From Polyangiaceae bacterium (GTDB taxonomy: Bacteria; Myxococcota_A; Polyangia; Polyangiales; Polyangiaceae), in the NCBI GenBank assembly GCA_013214025.1, contig JABSRN010000164.1, positions 1 through 64,000 of the forward strand: DNA of 64,000 nucleotides, written 5' to 3'. The notes beneath the pieces are model-generated. The model saw nothing but the letters and a program-made list of their open reading frames with translations, was not told where the DNA came from and ran no database searches. Position 1 is the stretch's first letter. Each line of letters begins with the position of its first letter. The position numbers and the translations under genes are program-made. Positions 15,805-23,274 of the stretch are shown here, piece by piece.

Positions 15805-16469
15805 ACGGCTCGGCGGAACCCCAAGGGCACGAGGGCCCGCACCGCCGCCGCCGTTACACAAAGCGCCGACGCCGGGGTGTTTCCCGAACACTCGTCGACG
15901 TTGTCATAGCGATTGGGCTCATGGTCGCCCTTGGCGCTTGTCGCGTCATCCTCCCGATATTCGGCTATCCCCCGGCTGCTCAGCGCAGCACGCCCCCACC
16001 GGAGATTGAGCACCAACTACTGGCCGCTGGGCGGCCGGCGCCTGCCATCAACCTGCCCACGACCCAAGCTTCCTGGACCCTCGCCCCCGAGACTCGACAC
16101 CTACTGGTATTTTACCGGGGGGCTTGGTGACCCGATTGTCGTAAACAGCTCGGGCAGCTGCAAGACCACTACCAAGAGTTCCAGCGGCGAGGCGTTCGGC
16201 TCGTCGGAATCAGCACGGACGAACCCCAGGCAGGACAGGGCCTCGTGGAACGACTGGGGTTGGAATTCCCGCTAGCGTCGGATCGCGATGGAGTGCTGGT
16301 CCGACGCTACGGCACGTTCGACGCCGAGAACGAAATTGCCTGGCCATCGGTGTTTGTCATCGATCGGCACGGGAAGATCGCTTGGCGATCGCCGGCTCAG
16401 TCGAAACAGATACGCCCCACGGTTCGAGAAATTCTCGTTCAGTTCGACCGACTGACCGCAGCGGACTAG
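15801..16469 (+). CDS. Peroxiredoxin-like selenoprotein (in-frame UGA = Sec)
   Basis: A 222-residue AhpC/TSA-type thioredoxin-fold protein if the TGA at 16128-16130 (codon 110) is read as selenocysteine. The frame stays open for 112 more codons and encodes a normal redoxin: LLVFYRGAW-U-PDCRKQLGQL, VRLVGISTDEPQAGQ, LGLEFPLASDRDG, AWPSVFVIDRHGKIAWR. Homologues have Cys where UGA stands, giving a UxxC redox motif with Cys113. The N-terminus has an Arg-rich head and one transmembrane helix (about 30-48), so the domain faces the periplasm. A hairpin with a G-containing loop lies 15-30 bases after UGA. The ATG overlaps the dehydrogenase stop. The alternative is a nonsense mutation of a Cys codon; UGA landing exactly on the active-site Cys makes that less likely. 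Confidence 0.8.
16128..16163 (+). promoter_or_regulatory. UGA codon plus bacterial SECIS-like hairpin
   Basis: After the TGA, fifteen bases lead to a five-pair stem (CAGCT 16146-16150 with AGCTG 16156-16160) closing the loop CGGGC (16151-16155); a lower TTG/CAA pairing (16136-16138 with 16161-16163) could extend it across a bulge. The loop begins 21 bases after UGA and has G near its start, like the E. coli fdhF element bound by SelB. A weaker competing stem CCCGA/TCGGG (16131-16135 with 16150-16154) also exists. Only a fold calculation can rank them. Confidence 0.6.
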
Positions 16470-16476
16470 CCTCCAG

Positions 16477-16905
16477 CTATCGCTTCGGGTGGCAGTGCAC
16501 TTGCATCGCCTCGAAATACTCTTGGCACTTTTTCGGCTCAATCACGACCGCTTTGCAGCGCTTCACACGCCACGTAACTGTGTCAAAGCCCCCGGGACGC
16601 GGCACCCCGTCGCAAAATTCCGGCGACGACTTGGCCGTGCTGAGACAGCCACGCAGAAATATTGTCGCCTTAACCCGGCATACCCTAGTGTCACAGGATC
16701 GCAATCGGACGATGCCCGCAGACAAACAGGTATTGGAGTCGTTGCCTGCACCGTGGGCGGCGCCTTCCGCCTCCACCCGCTCAGCCTCCGCGGTGAGTTC
16801 GGCGCTGTGTGCGGAGACCCACCACGCAAATCCACCGCCCCCGAGAGCGATAAATACGGCCAGCCCACCCACCGTTAGCATGATCCCTTTGAGACCTTTG
16901 GACAT
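16477..16905 (-). CDS. Single-span membrane protein with Cys-rich exterior
   Basis: A 142-residue protein beginning MSKGLKGIM with one transmembrane helix at about 9-32 (MLTVGGLAVFIALGGGGFAW). The external part has about seven cysteines in a spaced pattern (SNTCLSAG, RSCDTRVCRV, LRGCLST, EFCDG, KRCKA, KKCQEYF), so disulfides are likely. I do not recognise a family. I start at ATG 16903-16905, where the signal-anchor begins, rather than 22 codons upstream. It converges on the selenoprotein gene with seven bases between the stops, and both products would be periplasmic thiol-bearing proteins, but no functional link is shown. Confidence 0.65.
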   Translation of the reverse strand: MSKGLKGIMLTVGGLAVFIALGGGGFAWWVSAHSAELTAEAERVEAEGAAHGAGNDSNTCLSAGIVRLRSCDTRVCRVKATIFLRGCLSTAKSSPEFCDGVPRPGGFDTVTWRVKRCKAVVIEPKKCQEYFEAMQVHCHPKR

Positions 16906-17007
16906 CGACGGGACGCTATCACCTTTGTAGGCGCTGCGGTCACCTCGGCTCGCCGACCGCAGCCACAACAAACGACGAACGGCGCGACTTGCATCGCGCC
17001 GAATCGC

Positions 17008-17516
17008 TCAAATACCCTGAATCGAGAGCTGATAAGTGCGCTCGCAACCGTTGGCCCCCGCGACCATCTCCGCGAAGGAGTAGGGGGCGCCGCCCAAACT
17101 TGCCAGCGTCGCCTCAGAAAATCGGTCACTAGCGGTATCGATATCAACGACCCCATCTCATTCCGAAGCGGCCGAAACCATCACCAAGAGGTGAGCGCCT
17201 CGCTGCAGGCTGATAGAGATGGCTGAGCCTTGTTCGCCTGATAACGCCTCAGCTCCACAGAAGTGGCCCGCCTCCGCCTCCGTCGCTTCACAACGCAGGA
17301 TGTGTCCTGGGAGAAGATCGTCTCCGGGGCTTGGGGTGCAGAACAGGCCGCACTGTCGACTACTGACACCAAGGACAATTCGATCTGCAAGCTGTCCCCG
17401 TCGACACTCGTAACGTCTCCGGCCACCGCGGTCGCACTCAGCGTCGCAACGGCGCCAACCGTGGCGACGGCGAAACGGGTACGGGCGATGAGAGAGGAGA
17501 AAATCGAGTGGGCCAT
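17008..17516 (-). pseudogene. Frameshifted secreted protein behind a sigma-54-type promoter
   Basis: The reading starts at ATG 17514-17516 with a clear signal peptide (MAHSIFSSLIARTRFAVATV, cleavage near TAVAG). It continues sensibly to about QAPETIFSQDTSC, after which this frame turns into Arg-rich nonsense. The next frame picks up with CEATEAEAGHFCGAEALSG and LQRGAHLLVMVSAASE, then meets a TGA, and then reads on as DGVVDIDTASDRFSEATLAS up to a final TGA at 17008-17010. One frameshift and one nonsense codon therefore separate three pieces of one protein. The family is not recognised. The TGA is not in a Cys-like redox context, so selenocysteine is not favoured. Confidence 0.55.
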
Positions 17517-17551
17517 ATGAGAATCCTTGGTTGATGTTGCTCCTAAGCGCC

Positions 17552-17566
17552 GCACGCCGCGTGCCA
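17552..17566 (-). promoter_or_regulatory. Sigma-54 (-24/-12) promoter candidate
   Basis: Read on the minus strand the site is TGGCACGCGGCGTGC, against the consensus TGGCACG-N4-TTGC: the -24 element is perfect, the spacing is exact and the -12 element differs at one base. Transcription would start near 17540, about 25 bases before the ATG of the broken secreted-protein gene. The pseudogene of a sigma-54 activator lies just upstream in the same direction. Confidence 0.55.
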
Positions 17567-17600
17567 ATCAAAAGCCCGCGGAATTGGCACCACTTTCAGC

Positions 17601-17622
17601 GGTGTGCAGCACGCGGCACACC
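17601..17622. promoter_or_regulatory. Inverted repeat upstream of the sigma-54 promoter
   Basis: Seven-base arms GGTGTGC and GCACACC flank an eight-base spacer, about 35-70 bases upstream of the -24 element on the minus strand. This is where an enhancer-binding activator could dock. The rest of 17517-17848 shows no gene. Confidence 0.35.
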
Positions 17623-17848
17623 TCGCGTGTTCACAGTTCTTCGTGGGGTGCCGCATTCTGCACACTCCGATCAGAGCATCAGCCGGTTGCCTAGGGGCGT
17701 GACAAATCCCGGCAAAAGCTGATTCTTATCTCAGTATCGAGGGGCCTTTCCGCTGACAGCGGTTCACTCAGAAGAGCGCATCCGCGCCGAATGGTTCATG
17801 GGGAACCCTGACAGCAATGCCCCACCCAAAGAGACGAGCGGCCTCGGC

Positions 17849-18490
17849 TTAAGTCAATCCGTGTTCGGCAAGCTTGTTGTAGAGAGTCCACCGGCTCACG
17901 CCCAGAATGCGCGCCGCGACTGTCTTGATCCCATTCGCGCGCTGGAGCGCCTTGCTCAGCGCGCGCTTTTCGGCCCGGTCGACCACTTCTCCCAACTCCA
18001 CAATGGTGGAGTTGGGAGAAGTGGTCGCCCTGTGGAGTCACCGCGCTATCCCCGTCCACGGCTGAAGAATACGCAGCAACTTCACCTGGGTCGACGCGGA
18101 GACATCGCCAATCTCATCTAAGAATAGCGTTCCGCCCTCCGCCAATTCCATCCGCCCAGCCTTTCGCCGGGCGGCCCCGGTGAAAGTCCCTTTATCGTAT
18201 CCGAACAATTCACTTTCCAACAGTGGCTCAGGCAATCCCGCGCAGCGAACTTTCACGAAGGGGCCGGATGCCCGAGCGCTCTTTTGGTGCATTCTCTCCG
18301 CAATCTGTTCCTTACCCGTCCCGCTCCTCCACGGATAATTGCAGTGGAGTCGCTGCGAGCCGCGCGCTGCACTAAGTCGAGTACAGCCACCACAACGGAC
18401 GACCGCCCAACGATCGCCTCCGTCGGCGCCGAGGAATGTACTCGCGAAACCGGTGGCTGCTCCTCCGCTCACTCCAGCCGTCTCAGGCGG
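17849..18490 (-). pseudogene. Remnant of a sigma-54-dependent activator (AAA+ and Fis-type HTH)
   Basis: Pieces of one enhancer-binding protein lie in order on the minus strand. The AAA+ start [20 protein letters not shown] and TAIIRGGAG is in one frame (about 18420-18320); the rest, [29 protein letters not shown] (the GAFTGA sigma-54 contact loop, with Thr for Ala) and [13 protein letters not shown], is in another. After LLRILQ the remainder of the ATPase, including the arginine-finger region, is deleted. The C-terminal Fis-like HTH resumes as ELGEVVDRAEKRALSKAL and ARILGVSRWTLYNKLAEHG, ending at TAA 17849-17851. A perfect inverted duplication sits at the deletion junction. The N-terminal sensory domain is missing. 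It cannot make a working regulator. Confidence 0.85.
17980..18027. repeat. Perfect 21-bp inverted repeat, 6-base loop
   Basis: Arms 17980-18000 and 18007-18027 are exact reverse complements around CAATGG. One arm codes for the ELGEVV stretch just before the Fis-like HTH of the broken activator; the other is an inverted copy placed at the point where the ATPase domain is interrupted. It looks like the product of template switching or fold-back repair during the deletion, not a terminator, since no T-run follows. Confidence 0.8.
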
Positions 18491-18565
18491 CAACGCTATC
18501 GCTTCGCTGATGGCACGTCCAGAGCGACACGAAATGCCCCCCTAAGAATCTGTTACTCTGCAGCC

Positions 18566-18931
18566 ATGACAGCGAGCCGACCCTCTCCCCCCGGACCTCA
18601 TCATTGGTTGCCCGCCCAGCTGTCCTTGACGGTGCTTTGCCTAGCCGCTCTGTTGACCGCTGGCTGCATCGCGACCAAACACAAATCGGTGAAGACCCCC
18701 AAAGGCACTCCGGGTTATCTCATCAGTTGCCGAGGTCTAGAGTCCCGATGTACTGAGCGAGCGGATGAGCTCTGCCCGGAGGGTTACGACGTGTTCACTA
18801 CAGAGGAAACTGCCCAAGACATCGGGAACGGGCCGAACGACGGGCCAGGGCAAGGCTGGGACGACGGGCTGGATGCCACGCCCTACAAAACCGCGAGAAC
18901 CCAATTGTTGATTGAGTGCCTCAAGAACTGA
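18566..18931 (+). CDS. Small lipoprotein
   Basis: A 121-residue exported lipoprotein starting at ATG 18566. The signal peptide runs to about residue 34 and ends in a lipobox (LLTAGC). The short mature part has paired cysteines (LISCRGLESRCTERADELCP), a tyrosine-containing turn (GYDVFTTEET) and a Gly/Asp-rich loop (GNGPNDGPGQGWDDG), ending ECLKN. The spacing of Cys around LISCxG...CxxxAxxLCPxGY is seen in small myxobacterial and gammaproteobacterial lipoproteins of unknown role. It stands alone between two degraded loci. Confidence 0.75.
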   Translation: MTASRPSPPGPHHWLPAQLSLTVLCLAALLTAGCIATKHKSVKTPKGTPGYLISCRGLESRCTERADELCPEGYDVFTTEETAQDIGNGPNDGPGQGWDDGLDATPYKTARTQLLIECLKN

Positions 18932-18970
18932 TCGGGCGACAGCGACAAGCCGCGGCGCGCGATCGCGTGA

Positions 18971-19260
18971 CTAACTATCCTTGGCGGGCGAATCTAATCC
19001 TGCGAGTGCCGCGCTCAAGCCGTCAATCGGCGCATCAAAACTAATCGCCAATTGGAAGGGTCATAGTCCCCCTGGGTCATCAGCGTTCTCGGAACATCGC
19101 ACGACCGTCGCGGAGGAGGAGTAGCGCACACCGGTCTCCGGAGGCACTCGAAAGCTCACGGACACCCGAGTCGCTGGCTCCAGCTGTTCTTGCGCTAGCA
19201 GCAGAAGCCCCGTATCGCTCGCATCATGGCTGACGGCCATGCCGCTGCTCAAAGCGTCGA
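18971..19260 (-). pseudogene. PilZ-domain protein remnant with an in-frame TGA
   Basis: The minus-strand reading EIDALSSGMAVSHDASDTGLL, VSVSFRVPPETGVRYS, TVVRCSENADDPGGL is a PilZ-type beta-barrel (c-di-GMP receptor-like fold). A TGA (near 19063) then interrupts, after which the same frame continues PFQLAISFDAPIDGLSAALA to TAG at 18971-18973. PilZ proteins usually have Trp or Tyr at that point, so TGG-to-TGA is the simplest explanation. The N-terminus, including the RxxxR c-di-GMP motif, is missing and is replaced by a kinase fragment. Confidence 0.65.
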
Positions 19261-19360
19261 TCTCAACGGGGAGTCCTCAGCGAGATGCACAATACCCATG
19301 CTGCCGCGGCCCAGAACGCTCCGAACCCGGTAGCGGGCATCGATCCCGGGTCAAGGGCGT
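19253..19360 (-). pseudogene. Ser/Thr kinase N-terminal fragment
   Basis: About 33 codons encode the glycine-rich loop of a Hanks-type kinase: IDARYRVRSVLGRGSMGIVH followed by LAED. The reading then ends in SPLRSTL and a stop, and the rest of the kinase is absent. It directly abuts the PilZ remnant, as if a kinase gene and a PilZ gene had been fused by deletion. Interval 19361-19445 shows nothing else. Confidence 0.6.
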
Positions 19361-19445
19361 GACGCGCCGCCGCGCCGCAGTGTAGGCGCCCCCTACTGAC
19401 CGAACAAGGCTGTTGGCGCACAGCCCTGGGGCAGCAGCAGCTAGC

Positions 19446-21047
19446 TCAACTATCCGCCCAGGCTCCTGGCTCAGTCGCGGATTTATCGGGAATGAAGCTC
19501 ATCGCACGTTCGGCTAAGGCCGTGATGGTGAGCGATGGGTTGACGCCCACGTTCGCCGAAATCGTCGAACCGTCGACGGTGTAGAGCCCGTCATATCCGA
19601 AAACCCGGTGACGGTTGTCGATCACTCCGGTGTCCTTCGTTTCGCCCATACAGCAGCCCCCTAGCAAGTGGGCCGTGACGGGTACGTTGAGAAGACTTTC
19701 TGCGACTCCCGCCATCACCGTGCCCCCCGTCTTGGCAGCCATATCCTCCGCCAGAGACGTCGCCTCGGCGATTCGCGCGCGCGGCGCCTCGCCCATGTGA
19801 AGTTCTGATTTCAAGCCGAAGCGACCCCGGGTCAACTTGATAGTCCCCTCAATCGTTCGCATGTACAGCAGGATGAGCGTTTGCCGCGCCCAGTCCGCCA
19901 CAAACAACGCTCGTATGACCCGAAGCGGATGGCGCAAGAACTGGAGTGCAATCAGCATCGCGTGCAGCCCCGCAGGCGAACTTCCGCCCAGATGAGGAAC
20001 GGACATCGTGCGGAAGAAGCCTGACCCAGCACCATAGCGCACCACCTCAAGATGGGAGTCTTCGTCCGTTTTCAGGATCGAGTCGATCGCCACGCCGGTC
20101 GAATAGTTTTCGTCCGTGCCGGGAATGGTGACGAACAACAAAGATTCGGAATTTGTCCGGACTCGATGACCGACTTGCGCTGACAATTCAGGCAGCCCGG
20201 TCGGATCCGCGCGCAGCTTCAACAGCAGCTTATTCGTCCCAAGTGCGCCCGCCGAAAACACCACGTTCTTCGCCGTAACCGTCCATCGATCGCGGCCAAA
20301 GTAGCGGGCTCCCATCAGACAATCCGCCCGGAACCCACCCTCTGTCAGGGGCGATACCTTGACGACCTCCGCATCCGCCCGGAGCTCCAGTCCCCGTTTT
20401 CTGGCCAGATACAGGTAGTTCTTATCGAGAGAATTCTTGCCGTCATATCGACACCCCGTCATGCACCCGCCACAGCGATGACAGCCGATTCTGTCAGGCC
20501 CTTCCCCGTTGAAGTAGGGATCCGGAACACGCTTTTCTGCCTCACCCATGTAGACCGCCAAATGCGGTTTCTCGAACGCCTCCGGGATCCCTCGATCCTC
20601 GGCGAGGCCCTTCAGCAACAGCGACGAGGGTGTGGTGACTTCACTCTTTGCTGCACCGAGCATGCGTCGTGCTGTTTGGTAGTGCTCCCTCAAGTCGTCT
20701 TCCCAATTGGTGTCTGCCAAAGACGCCCAGGTATCGCTCTGGAAGAAACGTTCGGTGGGGATGGGTAGAGTATTCGCGTACACCAGCGAGCCGCCTCCCA
20801 CGCCGTTTCCCGCGACCACCCACAAGTGGCGAAAGGGCCGAATTTGGAACAAGCCTCGCGCACCAAACAGGGGCGCCCATAGCCACCGCTTCAGATCCCA
20901 GTTGCTCTCCGGAAAGTCCGCGGCCTTGAGCTCGCTCCCTTTCTCGAGCATGAGCACGCTGTAGCCCTTCTCGACAAGTCGGAGCGCAGCCACGCTCCCA
21001 CCAAAGCCGGAACCGACAATCAGATAGTCGTAGTCGAATTCAGTCAT
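19446..21047 (-). CDS. GMC-family oxidoreductase (cholesterol-oxidase-like)
   Basis: A 533-residue FAD enzyme of the GMC family. The ADP-binding motif YLIVGSGFGGSVAALRL begins at residue 8, followed by MLEKGSE for the ribose-binding acidic residue. NGVGGGSLVYANTLP (about 88-102) is the GMC signature, and the C-terminal DGSTISANVGVNPSLTITAL is the second flavin motif with the active-site Asn. A Cys/His cluster (CHRCGGCMTGC, about 196-206) marks the long cholesterol-oxidase-like branch that may hold a metal. Substrate is probably a sterol or other hydrophobic alcohol, not proven. I start at ATG 21045-21047; an ATG six codons upstream (21065) has a slightly better RBS. No signal peptide. Confidence 0.85.
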   Translation of the reverse strand: MTEFDYDYLIVGSGFGGSVAALRLVEKGYSVLMLEKGSELKAADFPESNWDLKRWLWAPLFGARGLFQIRPFRHLWVVAGNGVGGGSLVYANTLPIPTERFFQSDTWASLADTNWEDDLREHYQTARRMLGAAKSEVTTPSSLLLKGLAEDRGIPEAFEKPHLAVYMGEAEKRVPDPYFNGEGPDRIGCHRCGGCMTGCRYDGKNSLDKNYLYLARKRGLELRADAEVVKVSPLTEGGFRADCLMGARYFGRDRWTVTAKNVVFSAGALGTNKLLLKLRADPTGLPELSAQVGHRVRTNSESLLFVTIPGTDENYSTGVAIDSILKTDEDSHLEVVRYGAGSGFFRTMSVPHLGGSSPAGLHAMLIALQFLRHPLRVIRALFVADWARQTLILLYMRTIEGTIKLTRGRFGLKSELHMGEAPRARIAEATSLAEDMAAKTGGTVMAGVAESLLNVPVTAHLLGGCCMGETKDTGVIDNRHRVFGYDGLYTVDGSTISANVGVNPSLTITALAERAMSFIPDKSATEPGAWADS

Positions 21048-21131
21048 GAGCGCCGCCTTCAGCATCGCGTTTCCGCCCACAACGCGGAACCCCACCGCCC
21101 GAATAGCATCGATTCGTGTTATTTGCCCGGA

Positions 21132-21551
21132 ATGCAGATCACAACCTTTGACGATCTTATAGCGGCCGGCCACGATCAGGCTGCGCCTCAACGGTTTTTG
21201 TTTGTGTTTTTAAAAACGGTACTGGCAAAAGACCACAGCTCCAGTGAGGCCCGAGACTTTGAAGCGGGCTCCGGTGGGAGCCTCTCCGCCATCATGAGTT
21301 TGGACCGGCGTCTGGACGAACTGAGCGACTTTAGCTCGATTAAAACGGAGGCGGACGGACTCTCCCAAGACTGGGACAAGATGCTGGTCGCCTGCATGTC
21401 CGGAGATAACGGGCGTATGCCGACAGCAGAGCAGGCGGAGGAGCCACTCAAGCGAATGATCGCCGAGGTGGAGACCGGCGGAGATCTGTCCCGCTACATC
21501 TGCTTCGATCGTCAGGGAGTGCCGCTACAGTTCGAGTCCCGTGCCAACTGA
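21132..21551 (+). CDS. Conserved hypothetical protein
   Basis: A 139-residue soluble protein. Its pattern MQITTFDDLIAAG, QRFLFVFLKTVL, GSLSAIMSLDRRLDELSDF, MLVACMSGDNGR, AEEPLKRMIAEVETGG and YICFDRQGVPLQF is that of a widespread small family sometimes labelled ribonucleotide reductase subunit alpha in databases. That label is not supported by anything in the sequence: it is far too short and has no catalytic Cys/Tyr set. Function unknown. It diverges from the GMC gene; the two starts are 85 bases apart. Confidence 0.72.
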   Translation: MQITTFDDLIAAGHDQAAPQRFLFVFLKTVLAKDHSSSEARDFEAGSGGSLSAIMSLDRRLDELSDFSSIKTEADGLSQDWDKMLVACMSGDNGRMPTAEQAEEPLKRMIAEVETGGDLSRYICFDRQGVPLQFESRAN

Positions 21552-21579
21552 GCGGCGGCGAAAATATTCGCTGACGGAA

Positions 21580-23274
21580 TTACTCTCGGAGCTGCGGGAT
21601 CTGTGACTCGCGTTCGATAAGTCCAGCAGGGCGAACCAGTTCCATTCGTTCCGCCTGCGCCTCCGCCCAGTCCCCTGCCGCTTTGGCGTCTCCGAATACG
21701 ACAATTTCGGTCGGAGGTTTCACCATCCAGAATATCGCCTTGATTGCGCCACGCATCGCGGCGCCGTCTACGAGTAAGCCAGCGGCCTTCACGCCGCTGA
21801 ACAGTTTCGATGCCTCCATGAAACTGACGGCTCGACGCCGCGCGGCGGCCGTCGGCCTGCGCGCCTGCCGTAGATCAAGAAGTAACACCACTCGCTGGCT
21901 CGACGTCATCATGTCGTCGATGCCGCTTAGGAAAGTATCGACATCGAACTCATTGCCCGGAAAGCGGATCACCACAATCGGCCGCCCAGTAGTATCAATC
22001 TTTACGTCTTTTCCGAAGTAGTGCTGGCGCAATGCGACCAACGCCCGATTGAGCTCGGGCGTTGCTGAAACGCGCGGCGGCGTTCGATCACTCAGTCGCA
22101 TGCCGGCACGGAGACTACCGGGCGGTGAATCGCCAATCGCACCCCCTCCCCGCCGATGAGATTCCGAGATCCGAATGGGGGGGGCGCGACCCGCGTCCGG
22201 GTCCCGCGACTTCGGTCGGCGCGTGGGCATTTCGCGTCCCGCGTCGGGCTTTGCTGCGGCCGCCTCCGCGCCAATTTCGGTCACGCCGCTCGCTGCCATC
22301 CAGTTGCGTACAGCCTTGTCACGCTCAAGTATCTGCGTCGCCAACTGAGCGCTGACGTAATCACCGACAGCCTGAGCGTCAGTTTCGAGTTCCGAAACGC
22401 GTTGAGCCTGGCTCAGAGCTTTCCAAAACGCTTGGCAGGTCTGGAAGCGTGCTCCGGGCTGGCGAGCCAGCGCCTTCATGCACACCTCAGAGAGCGCAGC
22501 CGGGATTTCCGGGTTCACCGAATTGACGTCCGGGACCTCATAAGAGAGAACCTGGGCCAACGTCGCCGCGTCGTGCTCCCCCTTAAACAATCGTTGGCGG
22601 GTGAGCCCCTCCCAAAGAACGATGCCCGCGGAAAACACGTCCGCGCGGCGATCCACGTTCTGGGCGAGAGCCTGCTCAGGCGACATATAAGCGATCTTGC
22701 CTTTCAGCTGACCCACCGCGGTCTCGGTCAAGCGTTTGGAGGCACGGGCGACACCGAAGTCGGCGATTCGACTGATGCCGTCAAGACCCACCAATACGTT
22801 TTGGGGAGAGACATCGCGGTGGACCAAGCCCAACACCAAGCCACCCTCCGTACGAGCTTCATGAGCGCCGTGCAGGCCATTCAATGCGTCGAGCATGATG
22901 TGGATCAATACCGCCGGAGTGATCTCCGGGCCATCCTCGGACATCAACTGAGCGAGCGTCCCCCCCTTGATGTAGTCCATCACGAGATAGTAACCCGAAT
23001 CGCCCATGCCAATTTCTTCGATGCTCACCACATTCGGGTGGTGGATATTGGCGGCGAGACGCGCTTCGTCCAAAAACATGTCAACGAAGGACTGCTGTTT
23101 GGCGAGGTGAGGATGCAGCGTCTTCAGCGCCACCAGCCGCTGAAAGCCTCCGACGCCAACACGGCGCGCCAGATACACCGTCGCCATGCCACCACAGGCT
23201 ATTTCCGCAACCAAATCATAGCCGTCGATGCTGCGCGCCCCGGCGAAAAGATTGACTGAGTCAGGGTTGGACAT
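21580..23274 (-). CDS. Ser/Thr protein kinase with C-terminal STAS-like domain
   Basis: A 564-residue Hanks-type kinase. It has ACGGMATVYLA (27-37, first loop Gly replaced by Ala), the ATP-binding lysine VALK51, the catalytic loop HRDVSPQN (152-159), DFG at 172-174 and an APE-equivalent SPEQAL. The HRDVSPQN form is frequent in myxobacteria. A low-complexity linker (about 335-430) leads to a C-terminal alpha/beta module (IVVIRFPGNEFDVDTFLSGI, VVLLLDLRQARR, GVKAAGLLVDGAAMRGAIKA, TEIVVFGDAKAAGDWAEA) of SpoIIAA/STAS-like type. No transmembrane helix, so it is cytoplasmic. I start at ATG 23272-23274. Target proteins unknown. Confidence 0.9.
   Translation of the reverse strand: MSNPDSVNLFAGARSIDGYDLVAEIACGGMATVYLARRVGVGGFQRLVALKTLHPHLAKQQSFVDMFLDEARLAANIHHPNVVSIEEIGMGDSGYYLVMDYIKGGTLAQLMSEDGPEITPAVLIHIMLDALNGLHGAHEARTEGGLVLGLVHRDVSPQNVLVGLDGISRIADFGVARASKRLTETAVGQLKGKIAYMSPEQALAQNVDRRADVFSAGIVLWEGLTRQRLFKGEHDAATLAQVLSYEVPDVNSVNPEIPAALSEVCMKALARQPGARFQTCQAFWKALSQAQRVSELETDAQAVGDYVSAQLATQILERDKAVRNWMAASGVTEIGAEAAAAKPDAGREMPTRRPKSRDPDAGRAPPIRISESHRRGGGAIGDSPPGSLRAGMRLSDRTPPRVSATPELNRALVALRQHYFGKDVKIDTTGRPIVVIRFPGNEFDVDTFLSGIDDMMTSSQRVVLLLDLRQARRPTAAARRRAVSFMEASKLFSGVKAAGLLVDGAAMRGAIKAIFWMVKPPTEIVVFGDAKAAGDWAEAQAERMELVRPAGLIERESQIPQLRE

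Noticed and set aside
17150-17170. TGA in the broken secreted protein as selenocysteine.
   Set aside because: It is not in a redox motif, and the same gene is frameshifted.
19060-19066. TGA in the PilZ remnant as a possible selenocysteine codon.
   Set aside because: Relatives have an aromatic residue there, not Cys; no hairpin of the SECIS kind follows and the gene has other losses.
22156-23259. Long plus-strand open frame (367 codons) opposite the Ser/Thr kinase gene.
   Set aside because: The kinase on the other strand has all family motifs; this frame has no RBS and no recognisable protein pattern.
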